Made by a program: the position numbers and the translations under genes. The notes under the pieces were generated by a model that had not been told where the DNA came from, ran no database searches, and saw only the letters and a list, made by a program, of their open reading frames with translations. A stretch of DNA of 20,586 bases from CAYWKU01 sp964459325 (GTDB taxonomy: Bacteria > RBG-13-61-14 > CAYWKU01), in contig CAYWKU010000050.1 in the NCBI GenBank assembly GCA_964459325.1, positions 1 to 20,586 of the forward strand, written 5' to 3'. Positions 14,336 through 20,586 of the stretch are shown here, in pieces (within the stretch, counting starts at the first letter, position 1; every line of letters starts with the position of its first letter).

Positions 14336-14519
14336 GGATGTCTTCCGTCAAATTTTCCGCATCCTCGACCTTTTTACGGCGGCAATTTTCGCTGACAGCC
14401 TTAAAAATGTTGACGAGATTTATCCCCATATCCCAGGCTTCTCTGTCGGAAAGTTCCTCGCCAAATTCCTTGAGATAGATTTGTTTAAGCTCATCGATAG
14501 CTTCTTGATCAAGCGCCAT
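14325..14519 (-). CDS. Small acidic helical protein upstream of the integrase
   Basis: A 64-residue protein starting MALDQEAIDELKQIYLKEFG, followed by ELSDREAWDMGINLVNIFKAV. I recall similar small proteins beside serine recombinase genes in uncultivated bacteria, but no function is known to me. Its stop codon overlaps the integrase start by 11 bases, so the two are probably co-expressed. It might act as a partner of the integrase (a recombination directionality factor is one idea), but it lacks an obvious DNA-binding motif. It is predicted to be all helical with an Asp/Glu-rich surface. One palindromic operator candidate (14587-14606) lies 68 bases upstream. Confidence 0.75.
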   Translation of the reverse strand: MALDQEAIDELKQIYLKEFGEELSDREAWDMGINLVNIFKAVSENCRRKKVEDAENLTEDILER

Positions 14520-14586
14520 ATGAATGCGAATTATTTTTAGCTCTTTTCAGCATAATTCATCGGATGTGAAATAAAAAGGGGGAAAA

Positions 14587-14606
14587 ATGTAATCTTTTAG
14601 ATACAT
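14587..14606. promoter_or_regulatory. Palindromic operator candidate, copy 1 (integrase side)
   Basis: ATGTAATCTTTTAGATACAT is 18 of 20 identical to copy 2 and keeps the same dyad imperfectly. It lies upstream of the 64-residue gene and integrase, so the XRE regulator encoded on the other side may repress them here (inference). Confidence 0.55.
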
Positions 14607-14633
14607 TCTCGGAAAGCTCTCCTTAACAAAATT

Positions 14634-14657
14634 CACTGGTTTTACCAGTGGTTTTTT
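14634..14657 (+). terminator. Hairpin terminator without an upstream plus-strand gene
   Basis: CACTGGT (14634-14640), a TTT loop and ACCAGTG (14644-14650) form a perfect 7-bp stem followed by GTTTTTT. It points along the plus strand although only minus-strand genes lie to its left. It may end a short RNA or block read-through toward the XRE gene. Confidence 0.55.
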
Positions 14658-14724
14658 AATCCAAAATTAATTGCCATTTACGTATTCTACAAATATGAAA
14701 TCTTATCCACAGAATGCGGATAAA

Positions 14725-14744
14725 ATGTATCCTTTTAGATACAT
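14725..14744. promoter_or_regulatory. Palindromic operator candidate, copy 2 (regulator side)
   Basis: ATGTATCCTTTTAGATACAT contains perfect 7-bp arms (ATGTATC / GATACAT) around six bases. It lies about 31 bases upstream of a TATAAT hexamer of the XRE gene, a position suited to autoregulation. Confidence 0.6.
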
Positions 14745-14775
14745 TTTTCCGTCTTTCTTAAAGCGATTAAACGGA

Positions 14776-14781
14776 TATAAT
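14776..14781 (+). promoter_or_regulatory. Consensus -10 hexamer (TATAAT) of the XRE operon
   Basis: A perfect TATAAT lies 28 bases before the ATG at 14809. The -35 region is poor (TTTCTT-like), so the promoter is moderate or needs an activator. Confidence 0.5.
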
Positions 14782-14808
14782 GAGAAAAAATAATTGGTCT
14801 GTAAATCT

Positions 14809-15096
14809 ATGGAAGCAATTAAACATCCCAATAGCATCAAACGCTATAGGCATAAATTTTATCCTCGACCGTTAACTCAAGACGATCTGGCCGAGTTGAT
14901 CGGCGTTCAAAGAAATCGTGTTTCTTTATATGAGATGGGAGTCGTTTTTCCAAGCGGCCAGACCTTATTCAAAATCGCCATTGCTCTTAACGTCCCCACC
15001 GAGATTTTATACAAGGAATTTTGCGATGAACAAAGAAGTAGGATATTAGAGTTAAAAAAGTCAATCGAGGTTTTCGGGTCGCCAGACCGCTGGTAG
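14809..15096 (+). CDS. XRE-family transcriptional regulator
   Basis: A 95-residue protein (from the ATG at 14809) with a Cro/CI-type helix-turn-helix across about residues 24-75. It reads LTQDDLAELIGVQRNRVSLY, then an FPSGQTLFKIAIALNV helix. A short acidic/basic tail follows. The TTG at 14794 would add five residues and is less likely. It is divergent from the integrase pair. Two matching palindromes in the intergenic region are likely operators, so it may control both the integrase operon and its own operon with the RuvC-like gene (inference from layout). No strong ribosome site is visible. Confidence 0.88.
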   Translation: MEAIKHPNSIKRYRHKFYPRPLTQDDLAELIGVQRNRVSLYEMGVVFPSGQTLFKIAIALNVPTEILYKEFCDEQRSRILELKKSIEVFGSPDRW

Positions 15097-15123
15097 AAAC
15101 CTGAGAGCGTTAAAAACAACAAC

Positions 15124-15675
15124 ATGGAAAATGTAAAATCTCCATATATTCTTGGCGTTGTGCCGGGCCGCAGAGTGTCCGGTTTTGCGGTGCTAGACGA
15201 AGCGGGACTGCATCGCTACGAGGTAAAATCATTGCGGCGATACAGGGACGCCGGGCAAAAAATGCTGGTTTTCAACCGCCTGTTATGCAACCTGATGAAT
15301 TCTTATCGGCCTAGAGTTGTCATTGCCATGAAGCTATCCAAGACGAAAGCCACGAATTATAACTTGCAGCTTTTATCTGTAATCAGGGGGCAAGCCACAA
15401 GCCGCTATTGCCCTTTATATATTTTCAGCTTGAAACAGATAAAAGCGGTTTTGGGAATGGACACGGCACTTAAAAACCAACGCCAATTGGCCAGACTAAT
15501 AGGAAATACTTATCCTGAACTTGCCCATTTTTTACCCGTCAATGAATCACGCATAGTCAGCGACCGCGAAAAGTACTATCAGCCCTTGTTTGCGGCAACG
15601 GGGCTGGCGCTTTCTTATCTAAAACTCACATCAAATGACAACGCAAACACAATCAGAAAGATCTTGCAACCTTGA
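15124..15675 (+). CDS. RuvC-fold (RNase H-like) protein lacking catalytic acids
   Basis: A 183-residue protein with the outline of RuvC resolvase. The first strand reads ILGVVPGRRVSGFAVL where RuvC has GIDPG-R-TGYGV. The second block is SYRPRVVIAMKLSK where RuvC has AIEQVF. Then come QLLSVIRGQA, KQIKAVLG, and a last helix PLFAATGLALSYL where RuvC has the DAADALA motif. By this reading the catalytic Asp of strand 1 is Val13 and the Glu is Met69. The two late Asp positions are also non-acidic. It therefore probably does not cut, and may bind branched DNA or partner proteins. The gene begins 27 bases after the XRE stop and overlaps the next gene by 41 bases, so the three form one operon. The alignment was made by eye. 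Confidence 0.65.
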   Translation: MENVKSPYILGVVPGRRVSGFAVLDEAGLHRYEVKSLRRYRDAGQKMLVFNRLLCNLMNSYRPRVVIAMKLSKTKATNYNLQLLSVIRGQATSRYCPLYIFSLKQIKAVLGMDTALKNQRQLARLIGNTYPELAHFLPVNESRIVSDREKYYQPLFAATGLALSYLKLTSNDNANTIRKILQP

Positions 15676-16084
15676 TTGCATCGAAATCCTGAGAGCAGTA
15701 AATAAATTCCGTTTCCTGACCATCAATCAACTTCGCGCCAGCCTTGCCATAACGAGCTATTTCCCGGCAAAAAATACGCTCTTCAAACTCTGGAGATGCG
15801 GCTACCTCGAGCGACTGGTTCTCACAAGGGCTTCCCGCAGGATTTCATATTGCTATGTTTTCGCGTTGAACCGCAAGGGGGCGCGAGAGCTAACCCTATC
15901 TCACGGCATGGAAAAAGTGTTTTATCTCAAATCCAACGCCAAGCGATCAACGATTTTTCTTGAGCATACCATCTTGATTAACAACTTCCGAATATGTCTT
16001 GAAAGTCTTGAGCGAAGAAGCAAAGAATTGCAACTGACTTCATGGAGGCAACACCGGCGTGAAGTGAAGATAAATCTCAAATAA
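15635..16084 (+). CDS. Replication-relaxation family protein, N-terminal half (split gene)
   Basis: The 149-residue product carries the winged-helix part typical of the replication-relaxation family. It reads EILRAVNKFRFLTINQLRAS, then LFKLWRCGYLERL, a wing with SYCYVFALNRKGARELTL, and a helix EHTILINNFRICLE followed by SWRQHRRE. The family is found on plasmids and mobile elements, is linked to plasmid replication and transfer, and usually has 230-290 residues. Here the frame stops at TAA (16082-16084). The C-terminal half resumes in the +1 frame at 16089. Together they give 283 residues, the expected size. The start overlaps the RuvC-like gene by 41 bases. Confidence 0.7.
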   Translation: MTTQTQSERSCNLDCIEILRAVNKFRFLTINQLRASLAITSYFPAKNTLFKLWRCGYLERLVLTRASRRISYCYVFALNRKGARELTLSHGMEKVFYLKSNAKRSTIFLEHTILINNFRICLESLERRSKELQLTSWRQHRREVKINLK

Positions 16085-16088
16085 TCTC

Positions 16089-16493
16089 ATGAGCAATTAT
16101 TACAATAAAAAGCACCTCATCCCCGACGCATTATTCGCCGTCCGCTTCAAGACACGCAATTATTTTTTTCTGCTGGAAATGGACAGAGGCACAATCGCCT
16201 CAAAACTTATGATGAAACGCTATCAGGACTACTACGATTGGTGGAAGAAAAAAGGTCATGAAAACGATTTCGGGGTTTCTTCGATTAGAATTTTGACCGT
16301 GACTACCAGCCAAAGGCGAATGGAAAATCTGATTAAGGCTTGCTACCAAGTAAGAGAATCCGGCGCAGGCTCGGCATTATTTTGGTTCACCATCACAAAG
16401 CATGTAGATATTTTCAAACCTCACTTGCTTTTAAGTCGAGTCTGGCGCAAAGCCCTGCCAGACAACTCCAACCTTTACAGCTTATCAGATTAA
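16089..16493 (+). CDS. Replication-relaxation family protein, C-terminal half (split gene)
   Basis: The 134 residues match the second half of replication-relaxation proteins: KHLIPDALFAVRF, then FFLLEMDRGT, and KRYQDYYDWWKKKG. This PD...E-D-R layout resembles a nuclease-like core. It continues with IRILTVTTSQRRMENL and ends with a helical tail. The ATG at 16089 lies four bases after the stop of the N-terminal half but has no ribosome site of its own. It is either translated by re-initiation or a +1 slip, or is the silent part of a broken gene. A plain indel or sequencing error is equally possible. Confidence 0.65.
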   Translation: MSNYYNKKHLIPDALFAVRFKTRNYFFLLEMDRGTIASKLMMKRYQDYYDWWKKKGHENDFGVSSIRILTVTTSQRRMENLIKACYQVRESGAGSALFWFTITKHVDIFKPHLLLSRVWRKALPDNSNLYSLSD

Positions 16494-16702
16494 ATCTTCC
16501 CGGCAATCCGGCCGCCATGCTGGGTTGTTTTTCTCAGTTCTCTTGCCGGAATGAGAAAGCAGGTTCCTATCGGCGGCACAGGTCGGTAGGGGCCTGGCGG
16601 GAAGACTTCGGTAAGAGTTCTGCATAATTGCAGGGTTCTTCTCGGCGCCTTTCGTTTTAGAAGGGCGAAATTCGCACTTTAACAAAGTCAGGAGGTGAAA
16701 TC
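16494..16702. other. 209-base non-coding stretch before the DUF932 operon
   Basis: No gene was found. The stretch contains TTTCTCA/TGAGAAA arms with a 17-base gap and a GCGAAATTCGC hairpin at 16665-16675. A strong ribosome site CAGGAGGTGA lies just before 16703. I cannot assign a convincing promoter or a known RNA element. Confidence 0.4.
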
Positions 16703-17671
16703 ATGGCAAGTTTCAAGAATGTCTTGGAAACGGTGGAAACGCGGTTTGCAGAAATGAATCCTGTGGATCGCTACGCACAACTCAACCGGTTCAGGTTCAA
16801 GGTCGAAGACGAACAATGCGCCCTGATACCGCTCAAAGAGGCCAAATCCCCGATAACCGAAAAGCTAATGTTGCAAGTTCATGCTCTTCAACAACTATGC
16901 ACGCGCACCGGGGTGCCCTACGTCTACCTCAAGAAATGCCCGCCAGCGCTCAAGGAACTCGACGTCGCATGGTTTATGCAAAACGCGGAAGAGAAAAAGG
17001 ATGTGATGCTGAGGATAGTCAGGGAAAATCAGGTTCGAGCAATCATGAGCGACCGCTACGCGCCCTTTGACGACATCGAGCTTTTCAAAATCCTGGCCGA
17101 CTTCATGGACGGCACTGAAAAAGTCGTCATGAAATCCATCGAGGACAGAAGCTCTCACGTGAGCGTCACGTGGCCGTCAAGCAAAGCGGAGGTTCAACCG
17201 GGCGATGTGGTCGAGCAAGGGGTTCACGTCGCCAACTCCGAAATCGGACTTCGCTCCGTGACCGTCATGGGCTTCGTCTACCGGCTCAGGTGCAAAAACG
17301 GGCTTGTCTCACGGGAAAAGAAAGGAGGTTTTCGGCACATAGGCGACCCGGAAAGGATAAGGTCAAATATTCTTCAGGTAATTGACGACGTTAAAAACGA
17401 CGCCGGTCGGCTGGTGGAGAAGTTCAAGGCGAGCGTCAGCAGGCAAATCACGGAGCCTGTCGAGTTCATTGACAAGCTGGCGCAGGAAAACGACCTCAGC
17501 AAAGAGGAATACCAGGCTATCCTCAATTCCTTCCTCTCGGAGCCGTCGAAAACGTTATTCGGAGTGGTCAACGCCGTCAGCAATTCCGCACAGGCGATTC
17601 CCGACGCCGACCGCCGAATGGAAATGCAAGCAATCGCGGGCGGTACGCTGGACAGGTATCTAACCGCGTAA
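16703..17671 (+). CDS. DUF932-like phage/plasmid protein
   Basis: A 322-residue protein starting at the ATG at 16703 behind a strong AGGAGGTGA. It resembles the DUF932 (phage/plasmid-like) family. The family layout is seen in an N-terminal region with LMLQVHALQQLCTRTGVPY, then VRAIMSDRYAPFDDIELFKIL, a central beta region (VHVANSEIGLRSVTVMGFVYRL) with CKNGLV, and a helical C-terminus. Family function is not established. Members are common in phage and plasmid gene sets near recombination and single-strand-binding genes. Here it is first of three tightly spaced genes (14-base gap to the nuclease gene), and could act like an annealing protein by position only. No membrane segments or signal peptide are seen. 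Confidence 0.75.
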   Translation: MASFKNVLETVETRFAEMNPVDRYAQLNRFRFKVEDEQCALIPLKEAKSPITEKLMLQVHALQQLCTRTGVPYVYLKKCPPALKELDVAWFMQNAEEKKDVMLRIVRENQVRAIMSDRYAPFDDIELFKILADFMDGTEKVVMKSIEDRSSHVSVTWPSSKAEVQPGDVVEQGVHVANSEIGLRSVTVMGFVYRLRCKNGLVSREKKGGFRHIGDPERIRSNILQVIDDVKNDAGRLVEKFKASVSRQITEPVEFIDKLAQENDLSKEEYQAILNSFLSEPSKTLFGVVNAVSNSAQAIPDADRRMEMQAIAGGTLDRYLTA

Positions 17672-17685
17672 GAAAGGAGGAAAAA

Positions 17686-18501
17686 GTGTCAAACCACAGG
17701 TTCAGCGGCCCGTTCAGGCAAAGCTTGCTCAAACTTTACTCGCAATGCCCGCGTAAGTTTCGGCTCTTGAATGTTGACGGCATCGAGGTCGAGGAAGCCA
17801 AGTCGGTTCCACTCGTAATCGGAGCCAACGTCCACCGGCTCATTCATTCCTTTCACAAACGCGAGCCGATTGACTGGCATCGCGGCGAGATTCCCTATCT
17901 GGTGTGGGAGCAGGTCATGGAATTGGTCAACGCATACACCGGCAACAACAGGGGGCTAGAGGTGATTCATTCGGAAGCGACCTTCGAATTCCTCATCAAC
18001 AGCTACACCATCACGGGTACCATAGACCTTGTTTACCGCGACGAACAGGGCAGGATAGTTTTACGCGACATCAAGACCGATTCAACCGAGCCGTCACCGG
18101 ACTTTCTTGCGCGGGACATCCAGTTTTCAATCTACTACCTCGGCGCAGTAAAGGGGCTTGGAATAACGCCGGACATTTTAGAGTGGTACCATTTGCGAAA
18201 CCTGGTTCCCTACAAGAGAACGACAACCCGCAACGGCGTGCAGTATCAGGCAGGTGAAATAAGGGGCAACCCCAGTTTCGCTGTGGCGAGAACGGCGGAA
18301 GACATCCCGACCATTGAAAAGGAAATCCGATACATCATCCAGGGCATTCGCTTCAACATTTACCCAATGAGACCCCTCAAAATCGGGCACCTGTGCCCTT
18401 GCAACAACTGTGAGGTCAGCGCGTTTTGCAAGCCTCACGGCGAAAGAGTAGAACAAACCATCGAAACAGAAGGTCTGCATGGCCTTGAAAATTACTTTTA
18501 G
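17686..18501 (+). CDS. PD-(D/E)XK nuclease with Cas4/AddB-type iron-sulphur cysteines
   Basis: A 271-residue protein starting at GTG 17686 after AAAGGAGG. Nuclease motifs are in order: His50 in GANVHRLIH, Asp114 in GTIDLV, Asp128-x-Lys130 in LRDIKT, and Gln146 in IQFSIYYL. Four cysteines sit where Cas4 and AddB bind a 4Fe-4S cluster: Cys21 (SQCPRKF) near the N-terminus, and Cys239, Cys242, Cys248 in a C-x2-C-x5-C near the end, with an extra Cys237. Such enzymes degrade or resect DNA ends. No cas1 or cas2 and no CRISPR repeats lie in the window, so a recombination or replication role on a mobile element is more likely than adaptation. It is second in the DUF932 operon, 11 bases before the next gene. 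Confidence 0.88.
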   Translation: MSNHRFSGPFRQSLLKLYSQCPRKFRLLNVDGIEVEEAKSVPLVIGANVHRLIHSFHKREPIDWHRGEIPYLVWEQVMELVNAYTGNNRGLEVIHSEATFEFLINSYTITGTIDLVYRDEQGRIVLRDIKTDSTEPSPDFLARDIQFSIYYLGAVKGLGITPDILEWYHLRNLVPYKRTTTRNGVQYQAGEIRGNPSFAVARTAEDIPTIEKEIRYIIQGIRFNIYPMRPLKIGHLCPCNNCEVSAFCKPHGERVEQTIETEGLHGLENYF

Positions 18502-18512
18502 GAGGTGAAAAA

Positions 18513-19274
18513 ATGGCAACGAAAACAAAATTGCCGGAGAAAAAGAAAGAAAACAAAAACAGCGAACTCGCAACGGAAACGCCGGAAATGCTTGGCCTGG
18601 AGAAATTCGATGCGGGAGACCTCGTTATTCCGCGTTACAAAATCGTCCAGCCCACCAGCAAGGAAGGCAACCCCGGAACATTCAGAAACAACCTCACCAA
18701 TGAGAAAACGCCCAAGCTCGACATCGTAGTGCTGGCCGCATCGAAAGGCCGCGTGTGCTGGAGTGATAACCTCGAAGAAGACCCTATTTGCCGCAGCAGC
18801 GACGGAGTGCACCCATCGGACGACATCGAATACCCCGTCAACGCGATTTGTGGCAACAAGGAAAACGGAAAACGCTTCGAGCCGGTCTGCCAGAACGCAA
18901 TGTGGGGCGAAAAGAACGAAAGGCCGCTCTGCAACTCGGTCATTAACCTGCTCTGCTTAAGTAAAGAAGACCTCGTGCCGTTCTTCATTTCCCTGCACGG
19001 CACTCAACTCAAGCCCGTAAGGGCGCTCCTTTCGGCCATCGCTTTGCGCCGAAAAGGTCTCTACGAATACGGCGCAACCATGAGCCTCAAGGAAACCAGC
19101 AACACCAAGGGAAAATATTTCGTCGTCCAGTTCGAAGACCTCAAAGAAAACTCGGCCGACGACAAGGAAACCTTCCGGTCCCTTTTCTTCCAATTCGCCG
19201 ACCGCAACATAGACCAGACATTCGAGGCGGAGAAGAAAATGAAAGAGACCAACGAGGACGACATCCCCATTTAA
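18513..19274 (+). CDS. Cys-rich protein of a recombination-type operon, possibly ssDNA-binding
   Basis: A 253-residue protein starting at ATG 18513 behind TTAGGAGGTGA. The first 25 residues are Lys/Glu-rich and probably disordered. A globular middle carries six cysteines (82, 93, 113, 126, 140, 148), including VCWSDN, PICRSSDG and PVCQNAMWG, which could bind zinc. It is followed by hydrophobic strands (VINLLCL, VPFFISLHG) and a region with FVVQFEDL. The tail is very acidic and ends NEDDIPI. An acidic C-terminal tail is a hallmark of many single-strand-binding proteins, and the gene follows a nuclease gene, so a DNA-binding accessory is a fair guess. I do not recognise the family. The operon ends at a terminator 4 bases after this gene. 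Confidence 0.8.
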   Translation: MATKTKLPEKKKENKNSELATETPEMLGLEKFDAGDLVIPRYKIVQPTSKEGNPGTFRNNLTNEKTPKLDIVVLAASKGRVCWSDNLEEDPICRSSDGVHPSDDIEYPVNAICGNKENGKRFEPVCQNAMWGEKNERPLCNSVINLLCLSKEDLVPFFISLHGTQLKPVRALLSAIALRRKGLYEYGATMSLKETSNTKGKYFVVQFEDLKENSADDKETFRSLFFQFADRNIDQTFEAEKKMKETNEDDIPI

Positions 19275-19277
19275 TTT

Positions 19278-19312
19278 AAAAGGGACAGGTAAGAATATCT
19301 GTCCCTCTTTTG
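19278..19312 (+). terminator. Intrinsic terminator of the DUF932-nuclease operon
   Basis: AGGGACAG (19281-19288) pairs with CTGTCCCT (19299-19306) around a 10-base loop. Flanking AAA and TTTT extend the stem and supply the U-tract. Confidence 0.85.
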
Positions 19313-19383
19313 TTTGGGAACAATTAAAAGCTACGGAGAAGCAAAGTCGTTAAAAGCCGGCCAATGAAGCGACCTCAAATAAG

Positions 19384-19412
19384 TTGACTTGGATGATAAA
19401 TTGGGGTAAAGT
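19384..19412 (+). promoter_or_regulatory. Predicted sigma70-type promoter of hsdM
   Basis: A -35 TTGACT (19384-19389), a 17-base spacer and a -10 TAAAGT (19407-19412) end 35 bases before the hsdM ATG. A seven-codon frame MNKLAKS (19413-19436) lies in the leader; whether it is translated is unknown. Confidence 0.6.
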
Positions 19413-19446
19413 ATGAATAAATTAGCGAAATCATAAATTCGACAAA

Positions 19447-20586
19447 ATGCCTAAGAACGGAACAAAAAAAGAAGCTCAAAACAATAAGTCGCTCGAATCG
19501 TGGATTTGGGACGCCGCTTGCGCAATTCGAGGGGCGAAGGACGCGGGCAAATTCAAGGACTACATCCTTCCGCTCATTTTCGTGAAGCGGCTTTGCGACG
19601 TGTTCGACGATGAAGTGGATAGAATTGCCAAAGGGAAATCAAGGACTGAAGCGCTCAAGAAAATAGACGCTGATAATTCGCGCGTCCGGTTTTACATTCC
19701 ATTGAAAGCGAAAGACCCGGAAACTCAGGACACTTGGAGTGTCATTCGTTCCCTTTCGACCAATATCGGCGAGGAGCTTACCCGCATAATCCGTGAAATA
19801 GCGGCTCACAACTCACTCCTTGACGGCGTGATTGATACCGTTGACTACAACGCCACCACCAGAGGCCAGCGAGAAATAGACGACAACCGACTTTCCAACC
19901 TCATCGAAGCTATCAGCCTCAAGCGTCTTGGCTTGAAAGATGTCGAGCCGGATATTATCGGGCGGAGCTACGAATACCTTATCCGCAAGTTCGCCGAAGG
20001 TTCGGGAAGGTCGGCTGGCGAGTTTTACACTCCCCGTGAAGTCGGCATGGTCATGGCCTATATTATGGACCCCCAGCCGGGCATGGAAGTCTACGACCCC
20101 ACCTGCGGCTCCGCCGGTCTGCTTATCAAGTGCGAACTGGTACTCAAGGAAAAAAAGGAAAAGGCGGGCAAGAAAACCTACGCCCCGCTCCGACTCTACG
20201 GCCAGGAGTACACCACAACCACCTGGACCATGGCCAAGATGAACATGATCATTCACGACATGGAAGGCGACATCGAGCTTGGCGACACTTTCAACAATCC
20301 AAAGTTCAAGGACGACACCGGGCACGGCATCAAGAAGTTCGACCGCGTGGTCGCCAATCCCATGTGGAACCAAACTGGCTTCAAGGAAGAACTCTACACT
20401 AACGACGCTTACCACCGTTTCCCGGCGGGCAATCCCGGCGACAAGGCAGACTGGGGATGGGTCCAGCATATCTATTCAAGCATGAAGGACAATGGCAGGG
20501 CCGTCGTGGTCCTGGACACTGGTGCGGCTTCCCGTGGCAGCGGCAACGCGGGCGCGAACAAGGAAAAGGAAGTCCGCAAATGGTTT
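19447..20586 (+). CDS. hsdM: Type I restriction-modification system methyltransferase subunit (C-terminus off the right edge)
   Basis: The frame is open from the ATG at 19447 to the edge (380 codons). Residues about 15-150 are the HsdM N-terminal helical domain (ESWIWDAACAIRGAKDAGKF, YILPLIFVKRLCDVF). The N6-adenine methyltransferase domain follows: LIRKFAEGSGRSAGEFYTP, motif I DPTCGSAG at 217-224 (S-adenosylmethionine binding), and motif IV NPMW at 304-307 in the place of the usual NPP[FYW]. HsdM acts with HsdS and HsdR; these should lie to the right if the system is complete. The missing part is the rest of the methyltransferase domain and the C-terminal helices that contact HsdS. The AlbA_2 and RhuM genes at the other end of the window are frequent companions of type I loci. 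There is no good ribosome site before the ATG. Confidence 0.93.
   Translation, partial: MPKNGTKKEAQNNKSLESWIWDAACAIRGAKDAGKFKDYILPLIFVKRLCDVFDDEVDRIAKGKSRTEALKKIDADNSRVRFYIPLKAKDPETQDTWSVIRSLSTNIGEELTRIIREIAAHNSLLDGVIDTVDYNATTRGQREIDDNRLSNLIEAISLKRLGLKDVEPDIIGRSYEYLIRKFAEGSGRSAGEFYTPREVGMVMAYIMDPQPGMEVYDPTCGSAGLLIKCELVLKEKKEKAGKKTYAPLRLYGQEYTTTTWTMAKMNMIIHDMEGDIELGDTFNNPKFKDDTGHGIKKFDRVVANPMWNQTGFKEELYTNDAYHRFPAGNPGDKADWGWVQHIYSSMKDNGRAVVVLDTGAASRGSGNAGANKEKEVRKWF

Noticed and set aside
16074..16091. RF2-type programmed +1 frameshift
   Set aside because: The site lacks the CTT-TGA-C context and an upstream Shine-Dalgarno-like stimulator; AAA to AAT slippage is poor. It is kept only as an open possibility in the findings.
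17686..18501. CRISPR Cas4 adaptation gene
   Set aside because: The motifs are Cas4-like, but there is no cas1, cas2, effector or repeat array; the operon partners are phage/plasmid-type genes.
19813..20469. 218-residue minus-strand frame
   Set aside because: It is antisense to hsdM, which carries clear methyltransferase motifs.
1..20586. tRNA, rRNA or CRISPR arrays
   Set aside because: No cloverleaf-type segments with a CCA end, rRNA-like sequence or regularly spaced repeats were seen on reading; an RNA-gene search was not possible.

Overview
The window is a mosaic accessory region from a bacterium that uses the standard bacterial code. Strong AGGAGG-type ribosome sites precede several genes, and a lipoprotein signal peptide is present. 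The phylum cannot be fixed from the sequence. The mix of large serine integrase, replication-relaxation protein, DUF932-like protein, AlbA_2, RhuM and type I restriction genes is typical of genomic islands in uncultivated bacteria. No rRNA, tRNA or CRISPR array was seen.

Left part (1-8573), a defence-like cluster. A minus-strand pair comes first: an AlbA_2/ATPase regulator (1093-2787) and, downstream of it, a protein with apparent tandem GAF domains that runs off the left edge (start at 991). A 643-base non-coding stretch follows. It holds the regulator's promoter, hairpins, an orphan terminator and a 202-bp structured inverted-repeat element. Then come a RhuM-family gene (3431-4519) and a 1309-residue SMC/Rad50-like ATPase (4644-8573). 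The C-terminus of the ATPase reads as two tandem LexA-like (S24) peptidase modules. This fusion is the most unusual item in the window.

Middle part (8574-14519), mobile-element hardware and cargo. It contains a small serine resolvase (minus strand) and a divergent lipoprotein gene encoding an FN3 domain plus a seven-bladed LVIVD propeller, broken by a frameshift in the last blade. Next is a replication-initiator-like gene (minus strand) with an AT-rich tract and iteron-like repeats inside it. Last is a large serine integrase (minus strand), preceded by and overlapping a 64-residue protein.

Right part (14520-20586). A divergent control region carries two near-identical palindromic operator candidates on either side of an orphan hairpin terminator. 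After it come an XRE regulator, a RuvC-fold protein lacking the catalytic acids, and a replication-relaxation gene split in two frames. A second operon, each gene with a strong ribosome site, encodes a DUF932-like protein, a Cas4/AddB-like iron-sulphur PD-(D/E)XK nuclease and a Cys-rich protein. That looks like a plasmid or phage recombination module. After a terminator, a promoter drives a type I restriction-modification methyltransferase (hsdM) that runs off the right edge.

The simplest reading is an integrated plasmid-like element (integrase, initiator, replication-relaxation, recombination operon) lying beside or carrying defence genes (type I R-M, AlbA_2/RhuM/SMC-S24). The element's ends and its att sites could not be found.
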